Assembly (NCBI GenBank): GCA_017623655.1
Contig: JAGAON010000009.1
Location: forward strand, 186,001-250,000
DNA length: 64,000 nt
Origin: Prevotella sp.
Lineage (GTDB): Bacteria; Bacteroidota; Bacteroidia; Bacteroidales; Bacteroidaceae
Direction of reading: 5' to 3'
Below the pieces are notes generated by a model. The model was not told the DNA's origin. It did no database searches and worked only from the letters and a program-made list of their open reading frames with translations. Of this stretch, positions 25,160 through 33,815 are shown piece after piece. The stretch's first letter is position 1; the number at the start of each line of letters is the position of its first letter. Both the position numbers and the translations under genes were made by a program.

Positions 25160-26917
25160 CTACTTCTTCCAGTTGTCTTTCAGGCCTACCGTGCGGTTGA
25201 ACACCGGTTTTTCCGGCGTTGTGTCGGGGTCAGGCATAAAGTAACCTATGCGCTGGAACTGCAAATAGTCGCCCGGTTTCTTGTCCGCCGCCCACTCTTC
25301 TATGTAGCAGTCGGTAAGCACTTTCAGCGAATCCGGGTTCATCATACGCTTCATTGCGTCCAGATCCGTCAGGCCTTCTTCCTTTGTCAGCCGCGCTTTC
25401 TCGTCCCTCGGGTTCTCCACTTGCCACAAACGGTCATAGAGACGAACCTCGCATCGGCGGCAATGTTCCGCACTAACCCAGTGCAATGTCTTGCCCTTTA
25501 TCTTGCGGTCTGCACCCGGCATACCGCTTTTTGTCTCCGGATCATACTCGGCATACACCTCTGTTATGTTGCCGTCAGCGTCCTTCTTGCAGAAATTCTC
25601 TTCCGGACATTTGATTATATAGCCGTTTTTCAGGCGCACTTCCTTACCCGGTCCCAGTCTGAAAAACTTCTTCGGAGCGTCTTCCATGAAGTCATCCCGC
25701 TCTATCCAAAGCGTCCTTGAGAACGTAATCTCATGCGTCCCGCTCTGCGGATCCTCCGGGTTGTTGACGGCAACCATCTGCTCAGTCTGCCCTTCCGGGT
25801 AGTTTGTGATGACCAGTTTCAACGGGTTCAGCACGGCAGAAACACGCTCCGCGCGGCTGTTAAGGTCCTCACGCACCGAGCTTTCCAGCAAAGCCATCTC
25901 GTTAAGAGCGTCAAACGTGGTGTAGCCTATCTTGTTTATGAACTTGTTTATGGCCTCCGGCGAATAGCCATGTCGGCGGAATCCGCAGATGGTCGGCATA
26001 CGCGGATCGTCCCATCCGCTTACAAGTCCTTCCTTGACAAGCAGCAACAGGTTACGTTTCGACATGAGTGTGTAAGAAAGATTGAGCTTGTTGAACTCTA
26101 TCTGGCGCGGGCGGTTGTCGTCCATGCAGGCCGTTTCCCCGTTCATCTCCTTCAACCAGTCAAGGAACAGGTCGTACAACGGACGGTGAACCACGAACTC
26201 CAGCGTGCAGAGTGAGTGTGTAACGCCCTCGAAATAGTCGGACTGTCCGTGTGTGAAGTCATACATTGGATATGCGTTCCACTTGCTGCCCGTGCGGTAA
26301 TGCGGTATGTTCATCACCCTGTACATAATCGGGTCACGGAAGTGCATATTAGGGTTCGCCATGTCAATCTTCGCCCTCAGCACCATTTTTCCCGGCTCCA
26401 TGTTGCCTGAGTTCATCTCTTCGAAGAGGCGAAGGCTCTCTTCCGCCGGCCTGTCACGGTACGGAGAGTTCTGTCCGGGCTGCGTCGGCGTGCCCTTCTG
26501 CTGCGCTATCTGCTCCGCCGTCTGCTCGTCAACGTATGCCCTACCCTGCTTTATAAGTGCCACGGCGAAGTCCCACAGCTGTTGGAAGTAGTCGGAAGCG
26601 TAGCATATCTTGCCCCATTTGTACCCCAGCCACTCTATGTCCCGCTTAATGGCCTCAACGTATTCGTCGTCCTCCTTCTGCGGGTTGGTGTCGTCAAAGC
26701 GCAGGTTGCACACGCCGCCATACTTGCGTGCCGCCCCGAAGTCCAAAGCGATAGCCTTGGCATGGCCTATGTGCAGGTATCCGTTCGGTTCCGGCGGGAA
26801 GCGCGTCTGTATGCGTCCGCCGTTCTTGCCGGCCGCAAGGTCGGCCTCAATCCTCTGCTCTATGAAGTTCAATGACTTCTTCTCCTCTGCCGGAGCTGTA
26901 CTTTCCGTATTCTGCAT
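25160..26917 (-). CDS. glnS: Glutaminyl-tRNA synthetase
   Basis: A class I aminoacyl-tRNA synthetase of about 585 residues, charging tRNA-Gln. The HIGH motif appears in RFPPEPNGYLHIGHAKA (about 36), the KMSKS-type motif as TLMSKRN (about 270), and the C-terminal beta-barrel anticodon domain ends the protein. The start is set at ATG 26917 (MQNTES). The frame continues to 26950, but the -7 promoter box occupies 26948-26955, so the upstream Met cannot be used; ATG 26926 remains possible. Presence of glnS implies direct Gln-tRNA charging. Confidence 0.95.
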   Translation of the reverse strand: MQNTESTAPAEEKKSLNFIEQRIEADLAAGKNGGRIQTRFPPEPNGYLHIGHAKAIALDFGAARKYGGVCNLRFDDTNPQKEDDEYVEAIKRDIEWLGYKWGKICYASDYFQQLWDFAVALIKQGRAYVDEQTAEQIAQQKGTPTQPGQNSPYRDRPAEESLRLFEEMNSGNMEPGKMVLRAKIDMANPNMHFRDPIMYRVMNIPHYRTGSKWNAYPMYDFTHGQSDYFEGVTHSLCTLEFVVHRPLYDLFLDWLKEMNGETACMDDNRPRQIEFNKLNLSYTLMSKRNLLLLVKEGLVSGWDDPRMPTICGFRRHGYSPEAINKFINKIGYTTFDALNEMALLESSVREDLNSRAERVSAVLNPLKLVITNYPEGQTEQMVAVNNPEDPQSGTHEITFSRTLWIERDDFMEDAPKKFFRLGPGKEVRLKNGYIIKCPEENFCKKDADGNITEVYAEYDPETKSGMPGADRKIKGKTLHWVSAEHCRRCEVRLYDRLWQVENPRDEKARLTKEEGLTDLDAMKRMMNPDSLKVLTDCYIEEWAADKKPGDYLQFQRIGYFMPDPDTTPEKPVFNRTVGLKDNWKK

Positions 26918-26947
26918 TTTACACATATCTCTTCGTCTTTTTGCCCA

Positions 26948-26979
26948 CAAAGTTAGTTATTTTTTCCCAAAAAGCCAGA
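26948..26979 (-). promoter_or_regulatory. Promoter of glnS
   Basis: On the minus strand a weak TCTG-like -33 (near 26979-26976), 20 bases, TAACTTTG (26955-26948). It decides the glnS start as described there. Confidence 0.55.
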
Positions 26980-27036
26980 CAAAGGCGGCATTATTTTCAC
27001 GCTGACGCCATAAAAACATATTTTATTATATGATTG

Positions 27037-27068
27037 TTGCCTCCTTCAACAATTTTTTATTATCTTTG
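27037..27068 (+). promoter_or_regulatory. Promoter of the DUF4230 gene pair
   Basis: TTG at 27037-27039, 20 bases after the box edge, TATCTTTG at 27061-27068. The first ATG (27076) follows only 7 bases later, so the mRNA would have almost no 5' leader. Confidence 0.65.
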
Positions 27069-27075
27069 CGCTCAA

Positions 27076-27759
27076 ATGAAACAGAAGCGCATTATCATCA
27101 TTTCCATCCTGTCACTGGCCGTGCTGGCCATCGTGACCACGTTCGCATTGAGGAACTGCGGCAACGGCAATGAGCCGGGAGACGCCGCAACCGCGCGCAT
27201 AGACACCATCCCCTACATGATGACACGTATGCAGCAGGTCTCGCGTCTGAACACCGCCGAGCTGAAAGTACACAAGATTATCACCCACGACGACATCATG
27301 AAACTGTCAGGAACGGTGCTGGGCAAAGAGCTGTCCGTCAACATTCCCGCCGGGAAACGTAAGGTGGCGATACCGCTTTACGCCACGATAAAGGCGAGCA
27401 TAGACCTGACCAAGCTGACGGCCGACGACTTCCTGCGCTACGGAGACAAGATAGAGGTGCTGCTGCCGCAGCCGGACGTCGTGATAACGGAGACGCACAT
27501 AGACCACGAGGGCATAAAGCAATACGTGGCACTGACACGCAGCCGCTTCTCCGACGAGGAGCTTCTCTCATACGAACGGCAGGGACGGGCGGCGATAGAG
27601 CGTGACATTCCCTCGATGAACATAACGGCCGTGGCCAAGGAAAGCGCGGCACGACAGCTTATACCCATAATACAGGCAATGGGATTTGCGGAAGAGAACA
27701 TAACCATTTCATTCAGAAACGATGGCAGGAATAATACGATTCTTAGGAAAACTGAGTAA
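27076..27759 (+). CDS. DUF4230 protein, first of a pair
   Basis: A 227-residue protein starting MKQKRIIIISILSL. ATG 27076 is preferred over the open frame from 27034, because the promoter lies in that stretch. Residues about 5-24 are a single hydrophobic segment that anchors or exports the protein; the rest is a DUF4230 domain facing the envelope. Function is unknown. The C-terminal 38 bases overlap the next DUF4230 gene, so the two proteins are made together and may form a complex. Confidence 0.8.
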   Translation: MKQKRIIIISILSLAVLAIVTTFALRNCGNGNEPGDAATARIDTIPYMMTRMQQVSRLNTAELKVHKIITHDDIMKLSGTVLGKELSVNIPAGKRKVAIPLYATIKASIDLTKLTADDFLRYGDKIEVLLPQPDVVITETHIDHEGIKQYVALTRSRFSDEELLSYERQGRAAIERDIPSMNITAVAKESAARQLIPIIQAMGFAEENITISFRNDGRNNTILRKTE

Positions 27760-28342
27760 CGGTCTCAACCGCCTCACCGTGCTCCTGACCAGCGTGGCCG
27801 TCCTTGCCGCCGTAGGGGTGGCGCTGTGGCTCGTGCATACGGTGCGGAACAGCGGGCTGTCCATAGGCGCTGACGACACGATAGACCCCACGCCGACCAT
27901 GGTGGAGCGCATGAGGGCGATAGGGCAATGGGAGTTTCTTGAAATAAACGACGAGGAAATCATCGACACAATGCGCACGGGATTCTTCTCCGACGACGAG
28001 TTGGTGAGGATTTATTACGGCACTCTGCGCATAGGCATTGACCTGCGCGAATGTTCGGAGGACTGGATAAAGGTGGAGAAGGACACCATACGCGTCACCA
28101 TACCGGACGTTAAGCTGCTTGACTACAACTTCATCGACGAGGCACGCACACGCTCTTTCTTTGAAAGCGGGACGTGGAGTCATGCCGACCGCAAGGCTAT
28201 GTACGAGAAAGCGAGGCGGCTGATGACGGAAAGATGCCTTACAAAGGAAAACATGGACGTTGCGCAAGCCAACGCGCGTGAGCAAATTACAAGGATGCTG
28301 CAACCCGTTGCCGAGCCGAAAACGGTAAAGGTGATGCTGTGA
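27722..28342 (+). CDS. DUF4230 protein, second of a pair
   Basis: A 206-residue DUF4230 paralogue. It has a membrane segment at about residues 18-40 (LTVLLTSVAVLAAVGVALWL), followed by the DUF4230 region with YYGTLRIGIDLREC (about 98) and VTIPDVKLLDYNFID (about 126). The matching order of features in the upstream protein (TIKASIDLTKL, KIEVLLPQPDVV) shows the two came from a duplication. Its start lies inside the upstream gene in another frame. Function unknown. Confidence 0.78.
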   Translation: MAGIIRFLGKLSNGLNRLTVLLTSVAVLAAVGVALWLVHTVRNSGLSIGADDTIDPTPTMVERMRAIGQWEFLEINDEEIIDTMRTGFFSDDELVRIYYGTLRIGIDLRECSEDWIKVEKDTIRVTIPDVKLLDYNFIDEARTRSFFESGTWSHADRKAMYEKARRLMTERCLTKENMDVAQANAREQITRMLQPVAEPKTVKVML

Positions 28343-28359
28343 CGATTCCCAAACGGTGG

Positions 28360-28603
28360 TGTAGGGACGCACCTTGGTGCGTCCGCCTATGCCGGGAAAT
28401 GCGGGGATTCGGACGCACCCGCTCGGCTTTGCCGCTTGCCATAGGCTTTATGCCGGCGGCAAGAAGGTGCGTCCCTACAAGGCATCGTAACGGCACGCCA
28501 TACTACCCGCAAAACAAAAGGGTGCTGATTACCCGGTAAACAGGTGCTGATTACAATGTAAAAGGGTGCTGATTGCGATGTAATCAGGTGCTGATTGCGG
28601 AGG
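28360..28603. repeat. Composite intergenic repeat, copy 5
   Basis: The inverted-repeat module spans 28360-28480 with the 45-bp insert at about 28420-28463. Four direct 22-bp units follow at 28516-28537, 28538-28559, 28560-28581 and 28582-28603, here without the inverted closing unit. Confidence 0.85.
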
Positions 28604-28653
28604 CATTTGCAACACCATAGATTTCAGTCACTTGCAAATACGTCTCCATACAT

Positions 28654-28961
28654 GACGTAATAAGCCCTGAAAGGGCGGAATATTAAAGCCCGGGGTGAAA
28701 ACCCCGGGGAAATAACGGACATACGAAAGCAGTATCGGAACCCCGTAGCCGACAGGCGAGGAGCACAAAGTGCGACGAGGGGTGATAACAACTATCGATG
28801 TCCACAATACGTTTCAGAGGATGCACAAAACACCCCTCGGTGTCCTGCGGACACCTCGCCTACCAACTTTGGGGTGCCAATACGTTTTCGATGTCAAACC
28901 TCCAATCCCCGGGGTTTGCACCCCGTGCTATGATATGTCGCCCTTTCAGGGCTTTATACGA
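28654..28961. mobile_element. MITE-like palindromic element, no transposase
   Basis: About 310 bp bounded by imperfect terminal inverted repeats of some 55 bp: both ends carry AAGCCCTGAAAGGGCG and, inside it, a CCCGGGGT...ACCCCGGGG stem. The interior contains further inverted pairs, CGAGGGGTG (28776-28784) with CACCCCTCG (28831-28839) and GGCGAGG with CCTCGCC. No ORF of note is inside. It lies between repeat copy 5 and the SGNH hydrolase gene. Confidence 0.6.
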
Positions 28962-29027
28962 CATTGAATTATATATAGAATATACAGTAAACCTATTTCA
29001 ACCACTTGTAAAAACGTTAAACAATAC

Positions 29028-29747
29028 ATGAAGAAAACTTTATTTACCCTCCTGTTGCTGCTCGCGACAGCCGCCTCATTCGCAAAGGGAGGCACGGAAA
29101 AAGACACACTGCGGTACTCCATTCTCGGCGACAGCTACTCCACATACGAGGGCTATCTGACGCCGGATACCAACCTGATATGGTACTTCCGTCCGGAGAA
29201 CAAGGCGCTGAACCGCAAGAATGACGTGCGAAGCGTGGAGCAGACATGGTGGTATCAGACGATAAAAGGGCTGAACGGCAAACTGGAAACGAACAATTCC
29301 TACTCCGGCTCAACCATCTGCCGCACAGGATATAAGGACAAGGCGGGCGTACATCAGGACTACTCAGACCGCGCTTTCATCACACGCAGCAACAAACTGG
29401 GCAATCCTGACGTGATACTTGTGTGCGGAGCGACAAACGACAGCTGGGCAGGAGCGCCGATAGGAGAATACGTCTATGGCAACTGGACGGACAAGGAACT
29501 GTACGCTTTCCGCCCCGCCATGGCGAAACTGCTGCACGACCTGAGGGCGAACTACCCCACGGCACGCATCGTCTTCATACTCAACACAGGGCTGAGACCG
29601 TCCGTCAACGAGTCAGTACACACCATCTGCCGCCATTACGGCGTGCCCTGCATCGACCTGAAAGACATCGACAAGCAGCAAGGACACCCTTCCGTCGCTG
29701 GAATGAAGGCCATGGCGGAACAGGTTATGGCGTTCCTTAAAAAGTAA
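29028..29747 (+). CDS. Secreted SGNH/GDSL hydrolase
   Basis: A 239-residue secreted or periplasmic hydrolase. Residues 1-19 are a signal peptide (MKKTLFTLLLLLATAASFA). The catalytic serine block is ILGDSYSTYEG (about 33), the glycine/asparagine blocks are in VCGATNDSWAG (about 132), and a late GHPSVAGMKAM (about 221) carries the catalytic histidine. The family removes acyl groups, often acetyl. Next to a GH28 gene 24 bases downstream, de-acetylation of pectin is a reasonable inference. Confidence 0.83.
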   Translation: MKKTLFTLLLLLATAASFAKGGTEKDTLRYSILGDSYSTYEGYLTPDTNLIWYFRPENKALNRKNDVRSVEQTWWYQTIKGLNGKLETNNSYSGSTICRTGYKDKAGVHQDYSDRAFITRSNKLGNPDVILVCGATNDSWAGAPIGEYVYGNWTDKELYAFRPAMAKLLHDLRANYPTARIVFILNTGLRPSVNESVHTICRHYGVPCIDLKDIDKQQGHPSVAGMKAMAEQVMAFLKK

Positions 29748-29771
29748 CAACAACCAACTAACTAAACTAAC

Positions 29772-31160
29772 ATGACAAAAAAACTTTCCATTTTGTGTGC
29801 CGTCATCTGCACACTGCTGTCCCTTTCCGCCTCGGGGGCGAAGAAACAAGAGGCCAAGTATGTGACGCATACCGTGTCGGCACCGTTCGCCATGGAGCCG
29901 ATAAAGGAATATGTGTTTCCCGAGAAACGCTTTCCCATCACCAAATACGGAGCAAAACCCGGCGGCGAATACAGCAACACGAAGGCCATAGACAAGGCCA
30001 TCAAGGCGTGCAACAAGGCCGGAGGCGGCACGGTAGTGGTGCCGAAGGGCGAGTGGCTGACCGGCCCGATACACTTCATGAGCAACGTTAACCTGCATCT
30101 TGACGAGGGAGCGGTGCTCGTTTTCTCTGACAACTACATGGAATACCTGCCTGCCGTGCAGACATCATGGGAGGGTCTGGAATGCTTCAACTACTCACCG
30201 CTGGTCTATGCGTTCCAATGTGAGAACATAGCCATTACCGGAACAGGCAAACTGCAACCGCGCATCAAGGGCTGGTCACCATGGTTCAAACGCCCGAAGG
30301 AACACCTTGAGGCCTCAAAGCAGCTCTATACATGGGGCGCAACGGACGTGCCCGTGGAACAAAGACAAATGGCTGTGGGGAAGAACAATATGCGCCCGCA
30401 CCTCATTCACTTCAACCGCTGCCGCAACATACTGCTGGACGGTTTCCGCATCAACGGCTCGCCGTTCTGGACAATACACCTCTTCCTGTGCGACGGAGGC
30501 ATAGCCCGCAACCTGAACGTGTATGCCCACAACCACAACAACGACGGCATTGACCTTGAAATGACACGTAACGTGCTGGTGGAGAATTGCAGTTTCGACC
30601 AAGGGGACGACGCCATCGTCATCAAATCAGGCCGCAACCGCGACGCATGGCGTGTGAACCAGCCAACGGAGAACGTGGTAATACGTAACTGCAAGGTGGT
30701 GAAAGGACATTGTTTCCTTGGCATCGGCAGCGAGATGAGCGGCGGAGTGCGCAACATATACATGGAAAACTGCGAGGCAACGGACAGCGTCTTCCGCATG
30801 ATGTACCTTAAAACGAACCACCGCCGCGGCGGCTTCATACATCATATATATATGAAAAACTGCAAGGGAACGTGCGCGGGACGTATGTTTGAGATTGACA
30901 CCGACGTGCTGTATCAATGGAAAGACCTCGTGCCGACATACGAGACACGCATCACTCCCATACATGACATATACATGGAGGACTGTGAAATGAAGAGAGC
31001 GGACGCCATATATGAAATCAAAGGCGACGCCCGCAAGCCGGTACATGATATTTATCTGAAGAACCTTAAAGTGGGATTGGTGCGCAAGTTCATCAATAAG
31101 AGCAGCAATACGTTTAATGTCAGGACAGAGAACGTGACCTACGACAAGACCGGGTTTTAG
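29772..31160 (+). CDS. GH28 polygalacturonase
   Basis: A 462-residue GH28 right-handed beta-helix enzyme with a signal peptide (MTKKLSILCAVICTLLSLSA). Catalytic-site motifs are NNDGIDLE (about 256), GDDAIVIKSGRN (about 276), KGHCFLGIGSE (about 312) and LKTNHRRGG (about 346). The family hydrolyses alpha-1,4-galacturonosyl bonds in pectin or terminal uronic acids. It pairs with the SGNH hydrolase as a small operon. It is shorter than, and clearly distinct from, the GH28-GH105 fusion 12 kb away, with which it shares only the core. Confidence 0.9.
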   Translation: MTKKLSILCAVICTLLSLSASGAKKQEAKYVTHTVSAPFAMEPIKEYVFPEKRFPITKYGAKPGGEYSNTKAIDKAIKACNKAGGGTVVVPKGEWLTGPIHFMSNVNLHLDEGAVLVFSDNYMEYLPAVQTSWEGLECFNYSPLVYAFQCENIAITGTGKLQPRIKGWSPWFKRPKEHLEASKQLYTWGATDVPVEQRQMAVGKNNMRPHLIHFNRCRNILLDGFRINGSPFWTIHLFLCDGGIARNLNVYAHNHNNDGIDLEMTRNVLVENCSFDQGDDAIVIKSGRNRDAWRVNQPTENVVIRNCKVVKGHCFLGIGSEMSGGVRNIYMENCEATDSVFRMMYLKTNHRRGGFIHHIYMKNCKGTCAGRMFEIDTDVLYQWKDLVPTYETRITPIHDIYMEDCEMKRADAIYEIKGDARKPVHDIYLKNLKVGLVRKFINKSSNTFNVRTENVTYDKTGF

Positions 31161-31162
31161 TT

Positions 31163-31254
31163 TTTCAGGTTAAAGGTTTGGGGTTGTAGGTTTAAGGTCA
31201 CATCGCTTTTACGGCACGACCTTAAACCTACAACCCCAAACCTTTAACCTGAAA
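31163..31254. terminator. Perfect 37-bp inverted repeat between convergent genes
   Basis: Bases 31163-31199 and 31218-31254 are exact inverted copies (37 bp each, AGGTTAAAGGTTTGGGGTTG... core) around an 18-base loop. It begins 3 bases after the GH28 stop and ends 5 bases before the stop of the convergent gene, so it can act as a two-way terminator or mRNA 3' end protector. It lacks a T-run on either strand. Confidence 0.7.
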
Positions 31255-31259
31255 CCTCA

Positions 31260-33281
31260 CTACTTGACCACCAAACGGTTGTCAATCATGCGCGTCATGT
31301 AGCTTTGTATGATGCCTTTCAGCTCACGTTCCATGGCGGCGAAACGGGCTTTCAGCTCCGGTTCGTCCTTCAAGTCACGCGACATGAACCAGTCATCCTT
31401 ATAATTATACGCCGCAAGGACGTGCTGTCCGTCAAAGCGGATGACGTAATCACCCTTCACAAGTTGGTAAACTCCATTGTTATAGTTTACCGCCCACGTC
31501 TCATTATCAGCCATACCGAACAGGTCCGAGCCAAAAGCCACGTAGGAATCCGCATATCCTAAGTACGACAACACGGTCGGCATGATGTCTATCTGCTGCG
31601 CGACGGCATGGCGACGGCCATGCGGCATCTCGCCGGAAGGGTCGAAAAAGAATATCGGCGAGCCAAACAATCCGAGGTCGGTGGCATACTCCTGATGGTC
31701 GTTTATGTTGGTATGGTCGGACGTAAACACGAAGATTGTGTTCTTATACCACGGTTGTCTGCTTGCCGTCTCAAAGAACTTACGCAGTGACATATCCGTA
31801 TATCTGATACATTTGTGTATCGGATTGTCCTCTTCCCCCGGCAAATCAAACTCCCGTTCGTATTTCTCCGGTATCTTATACGGATGATGGCTTGACGCGG
31901 TAAACACCGCAGTGACGAACGGTTCCTTCATTTCCGTCATCTTCAAGGCATAGAATTGCAGGAACGGTTCGTCCCATATAGCCCACATTCCGTCGTAGTC
32001 CTCATCGCCACGAAAGCGTTTGTCTTGGTTAAACTCCGTCCTTCCGTAGTATTTCTGGAACCCAGTTGTCTTGGCAAAGGCCTCAAAACCCATGCTGCCA
32101 TTCTCCGCCCCATGGAAGAAAGCGGACGTGTATCCGCACTTGCCAAGCTCTCCTGCCAGTCCGCTGACGTTGTTAAGGGAGGCCGGAGTGAGGAAGAACG
32201 GCTCCACAAAGAACGGTATGCCTGACAGGATGGAGGGCATGCCGTCAATGCTCTTGCGCCCGTTGGCGAAGGTATAGTCAAAGGATAGCGACTGCCCCAG
32301 CAGCTTATCGACGAACGGTGTATAGCCCTTGTATTTGCCGTCATCCAGCTTTTCGTTGTATGCCCCTATGTATTCACGGCCGAAACTCTCCACTATCAGC
32401 ACCACCACGTTCTTCTTTCGCTTCACAGTCTCCGTCGCCTTGCCGCCGGGGTTGTGCACGGGCGAGTAGATATTGTCAAGCTCCCGCTCCGTGAAATAGC
32501 CGGGATTGCTGAACACGTCCTTGCCGGTTGTCCTGATAAGAGAGAACGGTGTGTTGAGAACTATCGCCGCCTCTACGGGACGGTTGACGTACTTGTTGGC
32601 GTTACTGATGGTTATCGGTCTCACGGCAGTGGTGAAACCGCCGCGCATTCCGGCAACGCAACAGGGGACAAAGCACAGCAGGCACACCAGCTGCACTATG
32701 TAATAGACAATGTAAGTCCTTGTGTTCGCCCCAAGACGGAAGATTGCCGGAAACACGTACAGCCTGCCCATGAGCCAGATTATGGCCACTCCCGCCACCA
32801 CAAGATACCAATATGCCAGCACGGCATCGGCAAAAACGCCGGCGAGATTGCCCTCATTGGCGAACTCGTGCATTACCGTCATCGTTGTGCGGCGGCCCGT
32901 ATAGGTGAAATAAACGGCGTCGGCAAGGTTGATAACCACAGCCACGCTGTTCACCCAAAGGTACAGCGAGCGGCAGAACCTTTGCCAGGCCACAGTCTCC
33001 TTGAAATGCAACGGCAGCAGCATCAGCAACGCATACAACGCGTTTGTGTAGAGTATGGCCGACGTGTCAAACAACAACGAGCCGCTGAACAGTGACAACA
33101 ACGACAGGCTGCCGAAGCCTTCGCCGAAGGTTCGCCAGTTGACCGCCACGTAGATGATGCGGCAAAGCATGTAAACAACGTATGCCGTGACAAGGTTACA
33201 AAGCATGGCGAGAACGGAAGAAACGTATGTTCCGTTCCTGCCCGGCAAGATTTTATCCCACAATTTCGTCTTTCCCCTCAT
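31260..33281 (-). CDS. LTA-synthase-like membrane phosphotransferase (sulfatase fold)
   Basis: A protein of 673 residues when started at ATG 33281. The open frame reaches 33329, but the promoter -7 box (33317-33324) overlaps that start. The N-terminal 230 residues hold about five membrane helices. The rest is a periplasmic alkaline-phosphatase-superfamily domain with VVVLIVESFGREY (about 303), NGRKSIDGMPSI (about 345, likely nucleophile region), FTSDHTNINDHQEY (about 535) and late metal-site residues. Homologues move phosphoglycerol or phosphoethanolamine onto envelope glycans (LtaS, OpgB, EptA types). The exact substrate is unknown. Confidence 0.82.
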   Translation of the reverse strand: MRGKTKLWDKILPGRNGTYVSSVLAMLCNLVTAYVVYMLCRIIYVAVNWRTFGEGFGSLSLLSLFSGSLLFDTSAILYTNALYALLMLLPLHFKETVAWQRFCRSLYLWVNSVAVVINLADAVYFTYTGRRTTMTVMHEFANEGNLAGVFADAVLAYWYLVVAGVAIIWLMGRLYVFPAIFRLGANTRTYIVYYIVQLVCLLCFVPCCVAGMRGGFTTAVRPITISNANKYVNRPVEAAIVLNTPFSLIRTTGKDVFSNPGYFTERELDNIYSPVHNPGGKATETVKRKKNVVVLIVESFGREYIGAYNEKLDDGKYKGYTPFVDKLLGQSLSFDYTFANGRKSIDGMPSILSGIPFFVEPFFLTPASLNNVSGLAGELGKCGYTSAFFHGAENGSMGFEAFAKTTGFQKYYGRTEFNQDKRFRGDEDYDGMWAIWDEPFLQFYALKMTEMKEPFVTAVFTASSHHPYKIPEKYEREFDLPGEEDNPIHKCIRYTDMSLRKFFETASRQPWYKNTIFVFTSDHTNINDHQEYATDLGLFGSPIFFFDPSGEMPHGRRHAVAQQIDIMPTVLSYLGYADSYVAFGSDLFGMADNETWAVNYNNGVYQLVKGDYVIRFDGQHVLAAYNYKDDWFMSRDLKDEPELKARFAAMERELKGIIQSYMTRMIDNRLVVK

Positions 33282-33316
33282 ATTATCCTTTACTTTATGA
33301 TAAATAAAACCGGTGA

Positions 33317-33348
33317 CAAAATTACTCATTATTCATGAGATACACAAG
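33317..33348 (-). promoter_or_regulatory. Promoter of the phosphotransferase gene
   Basis: On the minus strand CTTG (33348-33345), 20 bases, TAATTTTG (33324-33317). The start near 33310 lies after the most upstream Met and supports ATG 33281, which is preceded by AAAGGATAAT. Confidence 0.65.
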
Positions 33349-33378
33349 GAATGTGAGGTTATTTGTCGTGAGGAACGC

Positions 33379-33417
33379 AAAAAATACGCTGCTACTCCTC
33401 ACGAGCGGCAGCGTATT
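33379..33417 (-). terminator. Terminator of the small-ORF transcript
   Basis: On the minus strand AATACGCTGC (33417-33408) pairs with GCAGCGTATT (33392-33383) around a 15-base loop and is followed by TTTTTTGC. It ends a unit upstream of, and separate from, the phosphotransferase promoter. Confidence 0.8.
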
Positions 33418-33451
33418 AAAAGTATGTTTAACTATTTTCTTTTTATTCTGT

Positions 33452-33477
33452 AAAGAAAAACCTCACGGTTTTTCTTT
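33452..33477 (-). other. Hairpin with GNRA-type loop in the small-ORF transcript
   Basis: On the minus strand AAAGAAAAACC, loop GTGA, GGTTTTTCTTT: a perfect 11-bp stem with a GNRA-type loop. It could be a weak first terminator or an mRNA-stability element. In one frame it reads as a 16-codon basic ORF starting ATGGCAAAG, which is probably incidental. Confidence 0.6.
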
Positions 33478-33564
33478 GCCATCCAAGAGTTAAACAATCT
33501 TTTCTAACCTAATAACTAAAACCTAAATCTATTATATCTACTAACCTAAACAATATTCCTGTCT

Positions 33565-33642
33565 TTACTCCTGACCGTCTTTCGGGTAGGTTACGGTATA
33601 AGAACCGCGTCCCTTGCCCTTCGACTTTGTCAAGTTTGTCAT
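33565..33642 (-). CDS. Small protein of 25 residues, unknown function
   Basis: ATG 33642 to TAA 33565, preceded by AAGGAAAAAGG, an unusually good ribosome-binding site for this phylum. The peptide starts MTNLTKSKGKGRGSYTV and ends PKDGQE: a basic, glycine-rich first half and no hydrophobic stretch, so it is neither a signal peptide nor a membrane toxin. It lies alone in a transcript of about 430 bases with its own promoter (33816-33847) and terminator (33379-33417). GTTTAGGTTAGTAG occurs both before (about 33715) and after (about 33540) the ORF on the same strand. I do not recognise a family. It may be a translated regulator or only the coded part of a structured RNA. Confidence 0.55.
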   Translation of the reverse strand: MTNLTKSKGKGRGSYTVTYPKDGQE

Positions 33643-33815
33643 CCTTTTTCCTTCAATCTTTCTTACCTCACGGTCTGCACCGTTGTGCTGTTACCTATCA
33701 AACCAATAATTACTACTAACCTAAACTATCTTCACTATCTTTCTGATATCCTATCTTGCAATCTTTTTGATATACCTTTTCACGTCTCAGAAACTCTTTG
33801 TTCCTTTTGACAATG

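Noticed and set aside
28339-28539. Short ORFs in repeat copy 5
   Set aside because: They consist of the repeat arms and the 45-bp insert; similar accidental frames appear in other copies.
28654-28961. Riboswitch or structured leader for the SGNH hydrolase gene
   Set aside because: Symmetric inverted ends and nested palindromes fit a MITE-like element better, and no promoter lies upstream of it.
33428-33478. Sixteen-codon basic ORF (ATGGCAAAG start) after the small ORF
   Set aside because: It coincides with a perfect hairpin, has no good ribosome-binding site, and is best explained by the structure.
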